The translations under genes were made by a program, and so were the position numbers. Shown one piece after another: positions 50,246-58,329 of a stretch of DNA of 64,000 nucleotides (position 1 is its first letter; the number at the start of each line of letters is the position of its first letter). The notes beneath the pieces were generated by a model. That model did not search any database and was not told the origin of the DNA. It was given only the letters and a program-made list of their open reading frames with translations. This DNA comes from Candidatus Gastranaerophilales bacterium (GTDB lineage Bacteria > Cyanobacteriota > Vampirovibrionia > Gastranaerophilales > Gastranaerophilaceae): assembly GCA_900769645.1 (NCBI GenBank), contig CAAGHI010000074.1, positions 23,761 to 87,760 of the forward strand, written 5' to 3'.

Positions 50246-50908
50246 ATGCAACACAAGGTTAGAGCGAATCTTTTACAGATACAGGAAGATATCGCACCTT
50301 ATAAACCGAATATTATCGCTGTTACAAAGTATTTTGACGAAAACGCTATGATTGAAGCATATAATGCAGGCATGAGAGATTTCGCAGAATCCAGAGTAAT
50401 CGAGGCAGTTGAAAAGATTAACAATCTTCCGGCAGATGTTAGAAATAATTCAAAATTTCACTTTATCGGACATCTTCAAACCAACAAAGTAAAAAAAGTT
50501 ATTCCAAATTTTGATTATATCCACTCTGTTGATTCGTTAAAACTTGCAAAAGCTATTTCTGATGAGGCAAAAGCAATTGGAAAAGTTCAAAAAATTCTAC
50601 TTCAGGTGAACAATGCGAACGAAGAACAAAAGTTCGGCTTTTCAAAAGAAGAAATTTTTGAAGAATTTCCGAAAATAAAAGCGCTTCCATCAATAGAAAT
50701 TGTAGGGATTATGAATATGGCACCTCTTGGAGCCTCGGGAGATGAACTGAACAGACTTTTTGCAGATGTATATAACATCAAAAAAGAGCTTGAAAAAGAA
50801 TTCAATTGCGAACTCAAAGAGCTCTCAATGGGTATGAGTCAGGATTACAAAGTGGCAGTGAAACACGGTTCGACGATGCTAAGGATTGGTAGAAAATTAT
50901 TTATATAA
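50246..50908 (+). CDS. YggS-family PLP homeostasis protein
   Basis: ATG 50246 is preferred, with AAAGGTAGGA about 9 bases upstream; TTG 50237 and GTG 50240 are in frame. 220 residues. The PLP-binding Lys lies in IIAVTKYF near residue 26; KFHFIGHLQTNKVKK near 72 and LSMGMSQDYKVAVKHGSTMLRIGR near the end are family signatures. It buffers pyridoxal phosphate. It is followed by sepF, an arrangement conserved in cyanobacteria and Gram-positives (ylmE-sepF). Confidence 0.92.
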   Translation: MQHKVRANLLQIQEDIAPYKPNIIAVTKYFDENAMIEAYNAGMRDFAESRVIEAVEKINNLPADVRNNSKFHFIGHLQTNKVKKVIPNFDYIHSVDSLKLAKAISDEAKAIGKVQKILLQVNNANEEQKFGFSKEEIFEEFPKIKALPSIEIVGIMNMAPLGASGDELNRLFADVYNIKKELEKEFNCELKELSMGMSQDYKVAVKHGSTMLRIGRKLFI

Positions 50909-50934
50909 AAAGTAAGATAAACGGAGGAAAAACG

Positions 50935-51435
50935 GTGGCAGTTACAGACAAAATTAAATCAATAGTAGACTATTTAATGAACGGATTTGAACCAAGAGAA
51001 ACAATTTTTGATGAAATGGCTCAAGAAGCTGAAGAAGATTACCCTGTTCAAGACAACTTGGCAATCGATCCGGCTTATTCATATCAACCTGTTGTTGAAA
51101 AATCAAACGAATTAAAAGTAGTTAATCACCCCAGCATCAGCAAAGGTTATGAAGTTAAAGTTATGGAACCTAGATCATTTGAAGATGCTGCAACTATTGT
51201 TCAACACCTTAGAAACAGAAAGACCATCGTTTTGAACCTACACTTGTTGGATAAAGAACAATCTCAAAGAACTATCGACTTTGTTTGTGGCGCTGCTCAC
51301 GCTCTTGATGGCAAACCACAAAAAGTTGGCGATCTAGTATTCGTATTTACTCCTAGCAACGTTACTTTGTCTGTTGACGTTAATGCTAACCAAAATAAAT
51401 TTAATGACCCATTGTGGAGAGCTCCTTTACAATAA
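50935..51435 (+). CDS. sepF: Cell division protein SepF
   Basis: 166 residues, GTG start after CGGAGG. An N-terminal amphipathic stretch and linker (1-75) are followed by the SepF core: VKVMEPRSFEDAATIVQHLRNRKTIVLNLHLLDKEQSQRTIDFVCGAAHALDG, ending VFVFTPSNVTLSVD. SepF tethers FtsZ filaments to the membrane and replaces FtsA in cyanobacteria and many Gram-positives. It lies 26 bases after yggS. FtsZ is encoded about 10 kb further on. Confidence 0.95.
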   Translation: MAVTDKIKSIVDYLMNGFEPRETIFDEMAQEAEEDYPVQDNLAIDPAYSYQPVVEKSNELKVVNHPSISKGYEVKVMEPRSFEDAATIVQHLRNRKTIVLNLHLLDKEQSQRTIDFVCGAAHALDGKPQKVGDLVFVFTPSNVTLSVDVNANQNKFNDPLWRAPLQ

Positions 51436-51486
51436 TTAATCCACATTGAGTCAGCTTAATATGAGAAAGAGAGAGATAGTTGAATT

Positions 51487-51515
51487 GAGGCACGCCCCCC
51501 GTGCCTCTTTTTTTG
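51487..51515 (+). terminator. Intrinsic terminator of yggS-sepF
   Basis: GAGGCAC-GCCCCCC-GTGCCTC then TTTTTTTT. The C-rich loop recalls the speD terminator. Confidence 0.9.
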
Positions 51516-51715
51516 TGCTACGCACGTAGTCCCTTGTAATGATATTCGTTCATACTTAAGATATTGGAGTCTGTTTTGTGCCGCTTGACCCGCCCTCTGG
51601 GACAACATTGGTTCGTACTTCATATTTTGGTAGAAGGTGCGTAGCCCTTTGTAACAATATTCATTCATACCTCATATATTGGTAAAAAGTCGGTAGGTTG
51701 GGCATACTTGCCCAA
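51516..51715. repeat. Diverged family D units and family E relative
   Basis: Three diverged copies of the 60-base family D unit (each with a CGTAG/GCGTAG...CCT core, a CATT or TATTC stretch and CATACTT or CATACCTCATATATTGG) occupy 51516-51690. The hairpin GTTGGGCA-TACT-TGCCCAAC follows near 51695-51713. No gene is seen in this gap. Confidence 0.75.
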
Positions 51716-51740
51716 CAATAAAATTCAAAAACAAACCAAA

Positions 51741-51766
51741 AACGACTGAGAAAACTCTCAGTCGTT
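51741..51766 (-). terminator. Intrinsic terminator of the PlsC-like gene
   Basis: AACGACTGAGA-AAAC-TCTCAGTCGTT, 11-bp stem; on the minus strand TTTTT follows. Confidence 0.85.
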
Positions 51767-51789
51767 TTGCAATCTAAATCTTAAGTATT

Positions 51790-52623
51790 CTACACCTCGG
51801 AAACAGGAGGTAAGTCAATGCTTTTCAAACGTTGTTCAATACGTCTGTACCATTTTAAATGCTGTTTAAACAAAATCTTATATTTTGTAATATCACCTTG
51901 CGACATTTCTTTAAACTGCGTATCACAAGTTTCAGTCAAAGCATGCTCTAAATAATGAGTCAATTCTTTTCTGCTCATTTTGTCTAATTCGTTCCCTTGG
52001 CGAAGTTCAATACGTTTTCCAAATTCAACAACCACTTCCGGTCTGTTATCTCTGAAAAATGTGTAATCTACAGCCATCGGAATTAAGTTAACTTTTCCAT
52101 ATCTTTTTACGGCGTTTTCAGCGATATACGCCAATCCTGTTTGGAATTCAATCGGTCTGAAATGAGGCGGTCTAATAATTCCTTGTGGAAAAATGCAAAG
52201 CATATTTCTCAAATCGCCTACAACATCAACTGAGTATTGCAAAGCTTTCATTGCAGATTGTGGAGATTTTTTGTTTACAGAATAAGCACCACCACGTCTT
52301 AAAAGTGGAAATCTATTCAATTCTTCAACCATCAATCTGATTTCTTTATGGAAAATTCTGTGAGTAGTATTGTAAAGCACAATTCCGTCCCACCAGTTGC
52401 AGTGTGGCGCAAAAAGGATTGTCGGAACATCTTTTTCAGCCTCAAAATAATTTTCTTCGCCTCTATATCTGAAAGCGTAAAAACGATTTTGAAGCATGTT
52501 AAAGAAAAACATGCTTGCAACCCAAAGCCAGAACTTACTAGTTTTAGCCGGTTTAAATTTCTCCTCTTTGTTCCTCAACTTAGTTGGCGGAATATCCGAA
52601 TATAATTGTTCCTCTACTACCAT
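51790..52623 (-). CDS. PlsC-like lysophospholipid acyltransferase
   Basis: 277 residues. Block I is FAPHCNWWDGIVLY near residue 70 with the catalytic HxxxxD. Further blocks are IRLMVEELNRFPLLRRGGAYSVNKKSP near 97, FPQGIIRPPHFRPIEFQTGLAYIAENA near 144 and NLIPMAVDYTFF near 178. It acylates lysophosphatidate or a related lipid at the membrane. A hydrophobic stretch (FWLWVASMFFFNML) near 30-44 probably anchors it. It diverges from the riboswitch-led gene set at 52861. Confidence 0.85.
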   Translation of the reverse strand: MVVEEQLYSDIPPTKLRNKEEKFKPAKTSKFWLWVASMFFFNMLQNRFYAFRYRGEENYFEAEKDVPTILFAPHCNWWDGIVLYNTTHRIFHKEIRLMVEELNRFPLLRRGGAYSVNKKSPQSAMKALQYSVDVVGDLRNMLCIFPQGIIRPPHFRPIEFQTGLAYIAENAVKRYGKVNLIPMAVDYTFFRDNRPEVVVEFGKRIELRQGNELDKMSRKELTHYLEHALTETCDTQFKEMSQGDITKYKILFKQHLKWYRRIEQRLKSIDLPPVSEV

Positions 52624-52696
52624 ACATGAATTGTAACCCGAGAATGAAAATATAGCAAATAGACGAATGGATAATTTTAAGAAAAATTAACTTTGC

Positions 52697-52792
52697 TTGA
52701 CTTTTTTCTAATGCTTATTTTACTCTTGTAGTATAGAGGAAATGGAGTGAATATCTCCAACTGCTGGCGCAGCCGTAAGAGTCGGAATGCTC
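52697..52792 (+). promoter_or_regulatory. Cobalamin-riboswitch-like leader RNA
   Basis: A TTGACT -35 box (52697) with a weak AT-rich -10 precedes the RNA. From 52737, AGGAAAT-GGAG-TGAATAT-CTCC has the 4-bp stem and 7-base loop of the cobalamin core (E. coli btuB: GGGAATCCAGTGCGAATCTGG). AACTGCTGGCGCAGCCGTAAG at 52759-52779 aligns with btuB AGCTGACGCGCAGCGGTAAG. GAGTCGGAATGCTC follows in place of the usual AGTCAGGATACCTGCC end. The peripheral domain is missing, so it resembles the compact AdoCbl-variant type. It stands upstream of unknown genes, not B12 genes. Identification by eye only. Confidence 0.6.
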
Positions 52793-52818
52793 AAAATGAA
52801 TTCGTTTACGCACAGTTT

Positions 52819-52853
52819 GAACGAAGTTCTTTTTGAACCTCTTGAAAAAGAGG
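52819..52853 (+). promoter_or_regulatory. Shine-Dalgarno-sequestering hairpin and alternative pairings
   Basis: CCTCTT (52838-52843) pairs with AAGAGG (52848-52853) around a GAAA loop. AAGAGG is the ribosome binding site of the gene at 52861. Just upstream, GAAC-GAA-GTTC and GTTC-TTTTT-GAAC are competing short stems, as in a switching expression platform. Confidence 0.6.
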
Positions 52854-52860
52854 ATTTTTA

Positions 52861-53565
52861 ATGTCTTTAACAGCAATACAATCCAACAACTCAAAAATTG
52901 GAACGTGTCCGCACGGCCTTCCGCAAGGTGCTTGTCCAATCTGTAGCGGAATGGGCTCTGCTGGAGGCGCTAAAAAAGCTGATTTCTCCGCAAAACCGGG
53001 CGAAATGAGTTGGAATGAATGTGCTGCTATTGGCGCTTTCTTGAAAGCTCAAAAAAACGCCAAGCTTCAACGAGAACAAGACGCTCAAAACTTTGCAAAC
53101 AACATTCGAGTATTTCAAAATGCACTTATGAACGCCAGCCAAAAACTAGCCAATATAGGTGGATTTTTCGCAAATTCAACACCTGCTATTATTGCAAAAC
53201 CGGTAAATTTTGTACTTAACACAGCTCTTGGCGGAACATTAAAGGCAATTGCGAATATCCCGACAACTATCTCTAATTTAGTCCAAACGGTTCAACAAAA
53301 ACTGGCTGATATCTCAGACAAATTAACCGCAATGGCGGGTGAACTTAAAGCTTCTATCGAAAAGAAAATTTCAGAAAGTTTCAAAAACTTGAAGAAAAAA
53401 ATCAAATCGCTGTTTGCGATATTCAACCCACAAAACACAGACAATGATGAAAAACAAATTGATGAAACCAAAAAAGCTTTCGAGCTTAAAACATTTATAC
53501 ATGACTTGTATAAAAGAATAACAGGAAACGATAAAGATGACACTGACAACGACTCCGCTTCATGA
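52861..53565 (+). CDS. Lineage-specific protein with N-terminal Cys motif and helical body
   Basis: 234 residues. The N-terminus carries GTCPHGLPQGACPICSGMGSAGG (near 16-38), a Cys-His-rich CPHG...CPIC motif that could bind zinc. The rest is helical and amphipathic (ANNIRVFQNALMNASQKLANIGGFFANSTPAI, then LVQTVQQKLADISDKLTAMAGELKASIEKKISESFKNLKKKI), perhaps membrane-peripheral. No signal peptide. First gene after the riboswitch-like leader, with its ribosome site inside the hairpin. Its end overlaps the next frame by 29 bases. Confidence 0.65.
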   Translation: MSLTAIQSNNSKIGTCPHGLPQGACPICSGMGSAGGAKKADFSAKPGEMSWNECAAIGAFLKAQKNAKLQREQDAQNFANNIRVFQNALMNASQKLANIGGFFANSTPAIIAKPVNFVLNTALGGTLKAIANIPTTISNLVQTVQQKLADISDKLTAMAGELKASIEKKISESFKNLKKKIKSLFAIFNPQNTDNDEKQIDETKKAFELKTFIHDLYKRITGNDKDDTDNDSAS

Positions 53566-55027
53566 TGCGGAAACAATACGTCAACAAAGAAATTTAACAA
53601 AGTCGCAAAAGCGCACCAATACTGAAACTAAAGAAGGCGTGCTTGTGAATAATTTTATTAAAGATTGTTCAGATTGCTCGCTTAACCTCGATGACACTTG
53701 TGATACGCTTGTAATTTCGAATAACACACAAATGCCAAACAGGCTTTATGAGAAAAATATTTCTCCACAAAAAAGTCTTTTGCCGATTAGTGCTTTGGCT
53801 GTCGGAGTAATGGGCACTATTGCCCTGCTTTCAAGATTTATTAGGCATAATACAAAAATTAATCTTAAAATTCCTGACGAAAAACGACTTCCGCCAACGA
53901 CGAGAAACGTTGCGATTAACGAAGAAACTCATCAGGCTCTATATCAGATGATTCAAAGTCCGACAAACAAGACTATTCGAGCAGGTGTCGGAGTTTTGGC
54001 GCTAACTGCAATGGGATTTATGGGCAAGACTTTTTTCGACGGTTTTAAAGAAGTTTGGGTTAAAAAACGAGAAGCAGATATTCAAAAAAATATGCAAGAA
54101 AAACTTATTAATATAGAAACCCAATCGTTTGCCGGCAAAATGCAAATTACACGTAGTATGCTTGCAGAAAAAGCTTTTGAGCTGAATAATTATTTAACAG
54201 GAGCTAACAGACCGATGCTGACGAATTTTGGGAGAAGTCTTTCGTTTGGAGGCGACAGAGCAGATAAAAAACAGGCTAAAAAAAATTCTCTAAATTATTT
54301 TCTACTCGGTGCCGGAACACTTGCAGCTATTGTCGGACTTGGCTTTTGGTCGCTTAAAAATTTGAGCAAAAGCAATAAACTTTTGAATAATTTTATTAAT
54401 AAAAAAGAAGAACTGATAAAAGAAGTGATAAAACACTCAACAGATGCAACAAAAGAACAGGATAAAATGCTTTTAGATGCGTATTTTCAGTCGATTGATG
54501 CGAATGAAAATGTTATCAGAGAGCATTTGAAAGATTTGAGTTGGAACAAAGATGAGGTTGTTGAGTTTACGCAAAAACTTGTTAAAAAAGCCAAGACCTC
54601 GACAACTTCTGTCAATGCAACGATTGGTGGGGACGGAACTCCAAAACCGGCGTTTTATTCGCACGTAAACGATTACAGGGCGTTTTTCTACAACTGGCTT
54701 TTGGATACTGATAACAAGCAGTTTAAACAACTTTTCTTTGGTATAACGGGGCTGACGGCTGTTAGTTATGGCGGAAAGCTTATGGGTGATGCAATTAAAG
54801 AGGTGCAGGTCAAAAAATTGAACGCTCAGACTGAAGTTGATTTGCAAAATCGTCTTGTGTCGACTGAATTGAGAAATTTTAAGTCTAAAAAAGATGCCGC
54901 AATTCAGCCACTTGTTGATGAATTTTATAAACAGGCTCAAAACGGCAAGCCGAAGGAAGAATTGAAAGTTATGGCGGACAATATTTTGTTCGAAATCAAA
55001 AACGGACCTCCGTTCGTTTACTCATAA
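53537..55027 (+). CDS. Hypothetical multi-helix membrane protein, 496 aa
   Basis: Not recognised. ATG 53537 overlaps the previous gene by 29 bases; GTG 53645 (GAAGGCG upstream) would avoid this. A Cys pair region (FIKDCSDCSLNLDDTCDTL) lies near 41-60. Hydrophobic segments lie near 82-98 (LLPISALAVGVMGTIALL), 146-160, 250-268 and 392-408. The C-terminal half repeats the style of the first half (VKKREADIQKNMQEKLINIETQSFAGK versus VKKLNAQTEVDLQNRLVSTELRNFKSK), which indicates an internal duplication. It is in the putative riboswitch-controlled group and probably sits in the inner membrane. Confidence 0.65.
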   Translation: MTLTTTPLHDAETIRQQRNLTKSQKRTNTETKEGVLVNNFIKDCSDCSLNLDDTCDTLVISNNTQMPNRLYEKNISPQKSLLPISALAVGVMGTIALLSRFIRHNTKINLKIPDEKRLPPTTRNVAINEETHQALYQMIQSPTNKTIRAGVGVLALTAMGFMGKTFFDGFKEVWVKKREADIQKNMQEKLINIETQSFAGKMQITRSMLAEKAFELNNYLTGANRPMLTNFGRSLSFGGDRADKKQAKKNSLNYFLLGAGTLAAIVGLGFWSLKNLSKSNKLLNNFINKKEELIKEVIKHSTDATKEQDKMLLDAYFQSIDANENVIREHLKDLSWNKDEVVEFTQKLVKKAKTSTTSVNATIGGDGTPKPAFYSHVNDYRAFFYNWLLDTDNKQFKQLFFGITGLTAVSYGGKLMGDAIKEVQVKKLNAQTEVDLQNRLVSTELRNFKSKKDAAIQPLVDEFYKQAQNGKPKEELKVMADNILFEIKNGPPFVYS

Positions 55028-55038
55028 GGAGAATTTAG

Positions 55039-55632
55039 ATGTATAATGTATGTTTAAATCAAAATCAAAATTTGTGGAATACTCAATTGACACCTCGCCC
55101 TTTAAGTGAGGCGAGAGTTCATTCTGCGCCAAGAGTTTTTCAGGATAAATTTCAACATTTGCAAAAGCCTTGTCCGATAGTTGATGCCGGTGATTCGTTT
55201 GAGTATAAACATTGCAAATTGCCGACAGATGGCAGAAATTATACTTATGTTGATCCAAATAAGGTGAAGTTTTTTGTAGCGCAAAAAGAGGCAGCTTTGC
55301 CGTATTTGGGAGATATTTTAGCGCATTCTAATAATGAGGCGCAAGTGACCGAAACGCTTTATATTCTGGATAGAATGATTGAGGGTGGTACAAAAGGTGT
55401 TGATAAGATGTATCCTGTTTTGAGTCGTTTTAATGACACAAAATCGCCTAATATTCAGACGTTTTTGGCTGGAATTTATCGAAAAACACAAGTTCCTGAC
55501 GCATTTGGACCTCTTGTGAAAATGCTTGTACAAAATTCTATAAACCCACAACCTGCACCATTTGACCCGAACGAGGAAATTGGCGGCGCAATATTGGAGT
55601 ATATTCGCTATTGGGGAAATAATAAGAAATAA
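55039..55632 (+). CDS. Hypothetical protein with HEAT-like helices, 197 aa
   Basis: Start after AAGGAGAA. The first 70 residues are polar and Asn/Pro-rich. From about 75 the pattern FFVAQKEAALPYLGDILAHSNNEAQVTETLYILDRMIEGGTKGVDKMYPVLSRFNDTKSPNIQTFLAGIYRKTQVPDAFGPLVKMLV looks like HEAT-type helical repeats. It resembles in layout the Gln-rich HEAT protein at 28133. Third gene of the unit behind the riboswitch-like leader (11-base gap). Function unknown. Confidence 0.6.
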   Translation: MYNVCLNQNQNLWNTQLTPRPLSEARVHSAPRVFQDKFQHLQKPCPIVDAGDSFEYKHCKLPTDGRNYTYVDPNKVKFFVAQKEAALPYLGDILAHSNNEAQVTETLYILDRMIEGGTKGVDKMYPVLSRFNDTKSPNIQTFLAGIYRKTQVPDAFGPLVKMLVQNSINPQPAPFDPNEEIGGAILEYIRYWGNNKK

Positions 55633-56047
55633 AAATATTGTAGATTGAGTTACCTCTTTTGACGACATGATAATAATAGATTCTGAATAAGACGAAAATC
55701 TCCTCTGAATACTAGATTTAGACTCCGGATAGTAGTCCGGAGTGACAGTTACGTTATAAATGTTTTTCATGAATATTAGTAATCTTCGTCATTCTGAAAG
55801 CTTAGAAAAATAATGCGAGTGTCGAGCATTAATTTTTCTTGCTATTCAGAATCTCTTATTAATTATTCAATTATAATGTCCTGCGCAGGACAAGAATAAC
55901 AACAGATTTTGATAAGGTGAAAATTTATGCTAAACGCTAGATTTTTAGTCTTTTCAGAATGACGTAAATATGCGTAGCATTCCAACTTTCAGAATGCTTT
56001 ATAAAAAAACAATTGTAACAAATTCTTAACATGACTTCTCTCATGAT
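55633..56047. repeat. Intergenic repeat region (families B and C)
   Basis: An inverted copy of the family C end (AGATTCTGAATAAGACGAAA, about 55678), palindrome B (55721-55745), and a complete family C element 55789-55860 (CGTCATTCTGAAAGCTTAG to TTGCTATTCAGAATCTCTTA), then a decayed copy to about 55995 (CTTTTCAGAATGACG, AGAATGCTTTATAAAA). No gene is seen. Confidence 0.8.
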
Positions 56048-56075
56048 TAAAGTTTTCAAAAACATGTGTCGATAC
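56048..56075 (+). promoter_or_regulatory. Sigma-28 (FliA/SigD)-like promoter
   Basis: TAAAGTTT (56048-56055), 12 bases, GTCGATAC (56068-56075). The FliA consensus is TAAAGTTT-N11-GCCGATAA. Same spacing as the minus-strand copy at 44702-44729. The gene start is at 56121 with GAAAGGAAG before it. Confidence 0.6.
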
Positions 56076-56120
56076 ATTAGTTGTAAGTACTAAGTTAAAC
56101 GAAAGGAAGAATCGACAGAA

Positions 56121-57563
56121 ATGGGAATGTCAGCATCACAAGCTAGATTTTTAGGTCTGACAGCCAGAAAGACAAACGTTGAGTTTGAAGGTCAACAGAT
56201 TAACCAACAAAGAACAACGTTGTCTAACCAGTCTGCAAATTATTACAATGATTTGCTCGGTATGTCAGTACCTGTTCCGCCGTCTGTCGACGACTACACA
56301 AAAGCTGTGTACACTTTCGAAGATGGTGCTTTAACAAACCAAGTTACTGCTATGATTGCTCAAAATAATGGCACTTATACTGTTAGCTATTTGAGAACTT
56401 GGAAAGATGATTTCTCTGCAGTTGCTGCTACAACAAGCATTGTTACTCGTGCAGATGATGATACATACAAAGTTGGCGCAAGTGTTTTGAGAAAACTTGG
56501 CGAATTTGATGAAACTAATATGACAACAATTAAGACAGTTGACAGTAAAATTACGATTGACAATGAAACTTATGATGTAACTAAAAAAGATGATGGTTAT
56601 TATATTGATAAACTTACAGGGGAAAACACCGAAACTCCGCTTACTGAAGAAGAAAAGGCTAATGTCAAATATTATTCCAGAAATGCAGATACTGATAACT
56701 TAATTGAATATCAAAAAAATGAAGATGGAACTTTCTCTCCATTAAAAAAAGATGGTTCAGTTGATACTGCAACAAAAGTTACAGCGGATAAAGTTCAACC
56801 TGCAATTTATGATGAAGCAAATGATAAAGTTTATTTTGTTAAGACAAATGATGATGGTTCTCAAGTAAAATTGATTCCAAATACAAAAGAAACAAAATTG
56901 ACAGATACAGAAGTTGAAACAATTACAACAACTCAAACAGTTCCGACTGATGATTATTTGAAAACTTTGTCAGATGATCAACTTAAAAATCTTTTGAAAG
57001 AAGAACAACAATATATCGCACTTCTTCAACAAAAATATGGTGAAGGCGACTATATGGTTCGTTATATTCAAAACTCTACAACTGGTGAATATGACCCATA
57101 CTTCTACAAATTAGATGATTTGAAAAATGCAATCTATGACGATAAAACAGGCAATTCTCAATCAAATATTAACTGCTACAAAATCGGTACAGAAACAAAA
57201 ACAGAAGAAGTTAAAGCAGTTGAGGGTTGCGAAATTGAAAAAGATAGCTCAGGTCGTTATATCAATATTTCAATTCCAGATGCAACAGGTAAAAAGGTTA
57301 CTTATTCCTTGACAACATCAACAGCAACTGACCAAGATGCTTATAACGACGCTATGAACCAGTATGAATATGAAAAATATGAATACGATCAAGCAATTCA
57401 AGATATCAACTCAAAAATCGAAATTGTTCAATCACAAGATAAAAACCTTGAATTAAGATTGAAACAATTAGATACAGAGCAAGATGCAATTTCAACAGAA
57501 ATTGATGCAGTTCAAAAAGTTATTGAAAAAAACGTTGAAAGTTCATTCAAGACTTTCGGCTAA
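56121..57563 (+). CDS. Lineage-specific coiled-coil protein, 480 aa
   Basis: Starts MGMSASQARFLGLTARKTNVEFEGQQINQQRTTLSNQSANYYNDLL, an amphipathic helical opening found in a family I associate with this lineage and loosely like the start of flagellar hook-associated proteins. The middle (about 60-330) is Thr/Asp/Lys-rich, probably beta-structured and repetitive (KDDGYYIDKLTGENTETPL, NEDGTFSPLKKDGS). The C-terminus (about 395-480) is a long coiled coil (QYEYEKYEYDQAIQDINSKIEIVQSQDKNLELRLKQLDTEQDAISTEIDAVQKVIEKN). No Cys-rich region or Sec signal peptide. Function unknown; an axial or surface protein is an inference. Confidence 0.65.
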   Translation: MGMSASQARFLGLTARKTNVEFEGQQINQQRTTLSNQSANYYNDLLGMSVPVPPSVDDYTKAVYTFEDGALTNQVTAMIAQNNGTYTVSYLRTWKDDFSAVAATTSIVTRADDDTYKVGASVLRKLGEFDETNMTTIKTVDSKITIDNETYDVTKKDDGYYIDKLTGENTETPLTEEEKANVKYYSRNADTDNLIEYQKNEDGTFSPLKKDGSVDTATKVTADKVQPAIYDEANDKVYFVKTNDDGSQVKLIPNTKETKLTDTEVETITTTQTVPTDDYLKTLSDDQLKNLLKEEQQYIALLQQKYGEGDYMVRYIQNSTTGEYDPYFYKLDDLKNAIYDDKTGNSQSNINCYKIGTETKTEEVKAVEGCEIEKDSSGRYINISIPDATGKKVTYSLTTSTATDQDAYNDAMNQYEYEKYEYDQAIQDINSKIEIVQSQDKNLELRLKQLDTEQDAISTEIDAVQKVIEKNVESSFKTFG

Positions 57564-57605
57564 TCAAATAAAAATTTTCCTTTCCCTTTTTCCTATTGAT
57601 TTTCC

Positions 57606-57634
57606 AACGACAAGCACAAAGTTTGTCGTTTTTC
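57606..57634 (+). terminator. Intrinsic terminator after the coiled-coil gene
   Basis: AACGACAA-GCACAAAGT-TTGTCGTT followed by TTTC. Confidence 0.7.
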
Positions 57635-57684
57635 TTTATGTGTGAGAGGAATTTAGATTGGTAAACGGTCTAAAAATTTCAAAA

Positions 57685-58329
57685 CTACAACCCTTTTATC
57701 CTTGTCAGAGGCCAGAACAAGAACACTGCACGTCCAATAAATCTATCTTCCGGCAACAAGCCCCACCATCTGCTGTCGTAAGAATTGCCTCGGTTGTCGC
57801 CCATCATTAGGTATTTGTGTTCCGGAATTATAATCGGACCGCACAACATATCGTCAGAACAAGGTTTGTCGTAATATGGTGTCACGATATATGGCTCATC
57901 AAGCGGTTTATCGTTTATGTAAACCGTGCTTTTGCCGTCTTTGTCGATTTTTATCTCAAATTTATCCCCTGGAGTGCCGATTACACGTTTAATATAGGCT
58001 ACATCTTTGCAGAAAAAGCCTGTTAGTCTTGAAAATACTTTCCAAGGAGTGTTTTGCAATCTTTCAAACGGTGGGTAAAACACCATTACGTCGCCTCGTT
58101 TCGGGCTTGAATAAAATCTTGAAAACCTTTCTACTACAATTCTGTCACCTTCAACAAGTGTCGGGTGCATTGAAGCTGACGGAATCCAGCGAATTTCGCC
58201 GATGAAAAACCTTATTATAATAACCATTACGACTACAAAAACTACCGTTTCTATAATCTCTCTTGCGGTTGGGTTAAGTTTCATATAATTTTCTTTTATT
58301 TTTAATGCAATTTCTTTAATTTTATTCAT
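57685..58329 (-). CDS. lepB: Signal peptidase I
   Basis: 214 residues. One N-terminal membrane segment (VVFVVVMVIIIRFFI near 29-43), then IPSASMHPTLVEGDRIVVER with the catalytic Ser, YIKRVIGTPGDKFEI with the catalytic Lys near 116, and LMMGDNRGNSYDSRWWG near 171. It removes Sec/Tat signal peptides outside the membrane. Its start overlaps the stop of the polyprenyl synthase gene by 8 bases, so the two are co-translated. Confidence 0.96.
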   Translation of the reverse strand: MNKIKEIALKIKENYMKLNPTAREIIETVVFVVVMVIIIRFFIGEIRWIPSASMHPTLVEGDRIVVERFSRFYSSPKRGDVMVFYPPFERLQNTPWKVFSRLTGFFCKDVAYIKRVIGTPGDKFEIKIDKDGKSTVYINDKPLDEPYIVTPYYDKPCSDDMLCGPIIIPEHKYLMMGDNRGNSYDSRWWGLLPEDRFIGRAVFLFWPLTRIKGL

